Source: an uncultured Campylobacter sp. | GTDB taxonomy: Bacteria > Campylobacterota > Campylobacteria > Campylobacterales > Campylobacteraceae | Length of the DNA: 7,062 nt | Assembly: GCA_937875715.1 (NCBI GenBank) | Contig: CALEHZ010000272.1 | Location: 1-7,062, forward strand | Reading direction: 5' to 3' | In this document: piece after piece, positions 5,913 through 7,062 of the stretch | Position numbering within the stretch: the first letter of the stretch is position 1 | How the letters are laid out: each line of letters opens with the position of its first letter | The notes under the pieces: generated by a model | The model's input: the letters and a program-made list of their open reading frames with translations, nothing else | Told to the model about the DNA's origin: nothing | Database searches by the model: none | Program-made: the position numbers and the translations under genes

Positions 5913-5918
5913 TACAAA

Positions 5919-7062
5919 ATGCTACAATCTGGAATTCATAAAATTCTAATCGCAAATCGCGGTGAAATCGCTATTCGTATTGTCCGTGCGTGTAAAGACT
6001 TGCACATAGCAAATGTCGCAATCTACACAAAGCCAGACAGCGAGTGTTTGCATGTAAAAGTCGCTGATGAGGCGTATTGCGTGGGTGATGAGCCACTAAA
6101 AGGATATTTAGATCCGCATAAAATCATAGAAACTGCCAAGCAATGCGGTGCTGATGCCATACATCCAGGATATGGATTTTTGAGCGAAAACTATGAGTTT
6201 GCAAAGGCTGTTGAGGATGCTGGGCTTATTTTGATTGGCCCAACTAGCGATGTAATTTTAAAAATGGGAAACAAAAATATCGCAAGAAGCTTGATGAAAC
6301 AAAACGGAATTCCAGTAGTTCCTGGCACAGATCCGCTAAATAAAGAAAGTATTGATGAAATCAAAAAAATGGCTCGCCGCATTGGCTATCCTGTGATTTT
6401 AAAAAGTTCAGGTGGTGGCGGTGGACGCGGCATCCGTGAGGTGTGGAGCGAGGACGCACTAGAAGAAAATTTAGAAAGTTGCAAACGTGAAGCGAAGGCA
6501 TTTTTCAACAATGATGAAGTTTTTATGGAAAAATTAGTTGAAAAGCCACGTCACATTGAGTTTCAAATTCTAGGCGATAATTATGGAAATATCATACATT
6601 TATGGGAACGTGATTGTTCTATTCAGCGCCGCCACCAAAAAGTGATTGAAATCGCACCTTGTCCTACAATTAGTGATAGTTTGCGCAAGCGTATGGGGGG
6701 AGCAGCAGTAGCAGCAGCAAAGGCTGTGGGATATACAAACGCTGGAACGATTGAATTTCTTTTAGATGATTATAATAACTTTTATTTTATGGAAATGAAT
6801 ACAAGAATCCAAGTAGAACACGGCATCACCGAAGAAGTAACTGGCGTAGATTTGATTGGCCGTCAAATTCGCATAGCAGCAGGCGAAATCCTAGACATTG
6901 AACAAAGCGAAGTAAAAGCTCGTGGTGTGGCAATTGAGGCTAGAATCACCGCTGAAAACGCATGGAAAGACTTTGTACCAAGCCCAGGGACGATTACAGG
7001 ATATTTTCCAGCTTTGGGACCAGGTGTTAGGGTCGATACTCACATTTACCAAGACTACGAAA
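5919..7062 (+). CDS. pycA: Pyruvate carboxylase subunit A (biotin carboxylase), 3' partial
   Basis: The frame runs from ATG 5919 to the window edge (381 codons plus one base) without a stop; about the last 100 residues are missing. It is a biotin carboxylase: ATP, bicarbonate and biotin give carboxybiotin, used by the separate PycB subunit to turn pyruvate into oxaloacetate. The N domain begins KILIANRGEIAIRIVRA and includes HPGYGFLSEN (82-91). The ATP-grasp domain has Lys162 and the Gly-rich loop SSGGGGGRG (163-171), HIEFQ, the RRHQK segment (237-241) and EMNTRIQVEH (292-301) with the catalytic Arg296, Gln298 and Glu300. Arg342 starts the C domain. GYLDPHKI and VEHG (Gly where most biotin carboxylases have Pro) favour PycA of the Campylobacter type over AccC of acetyl-CoA carboxylase, which usually reads SYLN at the former. 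AccC remains the alternative. It has its own promoter-like site and ribosome binding site. Confidence 0.9.
   Translation, partial: MLQSGIHKILIANRGEIAIRIVRACKDLHIANVAIYTKPDSECLHVKVADEAYCVGDEPLKGYLDPHKIIETAKQCGADAIHPGYGFLSENYEFAKAVEDAGLILIGPTSDVILKMGNKNIARSLMKQNGIPVVPGTDPLNKESIDEIKKMARRIGYPVILKSSGGGGGRGIREVWSEDALEENLESCKREAKAFFNNDEVFMEKLVEKPRHIEFQILGDNYGNIIHLWERDCSIQRRHQKVIEIAPCPTISDSLRKRMGGAAVAAAKAVGYTNAGTIEFLLDDYNNFYFMEMNTRIQVEHGITEEVTGVDLIGRQIRIAAGEILDIEQSEVKARGVAIEARITAENAWKDFVPSPGTITGYFPALGPGVRVDTHIYQDYE

Overview
Most of this window, from about position 950 to the end, reads as chromosomal DNA of a Campylobacter-like member of the Campylobacterota. It is AT-rich, with long A/T runs between genes and short overlapping reading frames. 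Its gene set is typical of that group: a PDZ protein with a Cys cluster, YbaB, a Csd3/Pgp3-type cell-shape peptidase, MgtE, a Nudix hydrolase and a separate PycA biotin-carboxylase subunit. The species cannot be fixed from sequence reading alone.

The first ~950 bases look different. They hold the end of an M15 (VanY-like) peptidase and, convergent to it, the C-terminal third of SelD (selenide, water dikinase), both resembling Firmicutes/Clostridia proteins. By hand count, 601-960 has 155 G/C in 360 bases (43%) and 1021-1380 has 120 in 360 (33%). The two halves meet inside one open frame on the minus strand (470-1966). A signal-peptide PDZ protein is broken off in its second PDZ domain and continues in frame as SelD. 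The peptide Ala-Ala-Lys-Ala-Gly (950-964) would be expected in both parents, so the join sits on a short shared stretch of DNA. The likeliest reading is an assembly chimera or illegitimate join at microhomology, not a true fusion gene. This is the main caution for any user of the window.

Layout: M15 peptidase (1-459, +, 5' partial); chimeric PDZ/SelD frame (470-1966, -); ybaB (1963-2271, -), overlapping the PDZ start by an ATGA; a divergent intergenic region of about 225 bases with promoter-like sites for both directions; then a tightly packed three-gene unit on the plus strand, made of a Csd3/Pgp3-like M23 peptidase (2496-3713), mgtE (3710-5062) and a NUDT14-like UDP-sugar diphosphatase (5047-5643), with overlaps of 4 and 16 bases. 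A 275-base AT-rich spacer packed with palindromes of the TGAATTTTATAAAATTCA type follows, then pycA (5919 to the window end, 3' partial) with its own promoter-like site and ribosome binding site.

The genes cover wall remodelling and cell shape (M23 peptidase), magnesium supply (MgtE), nucleotide-sugar turnover (Nudix) and anaplerotic oxaloacetate synthesis (PycA). I see no phage, transposon, CRISPR, tRNA or rRNA. I did not find a convincing new biological system. The most notable items are the chimeric junction and the intergenic palindrome family.
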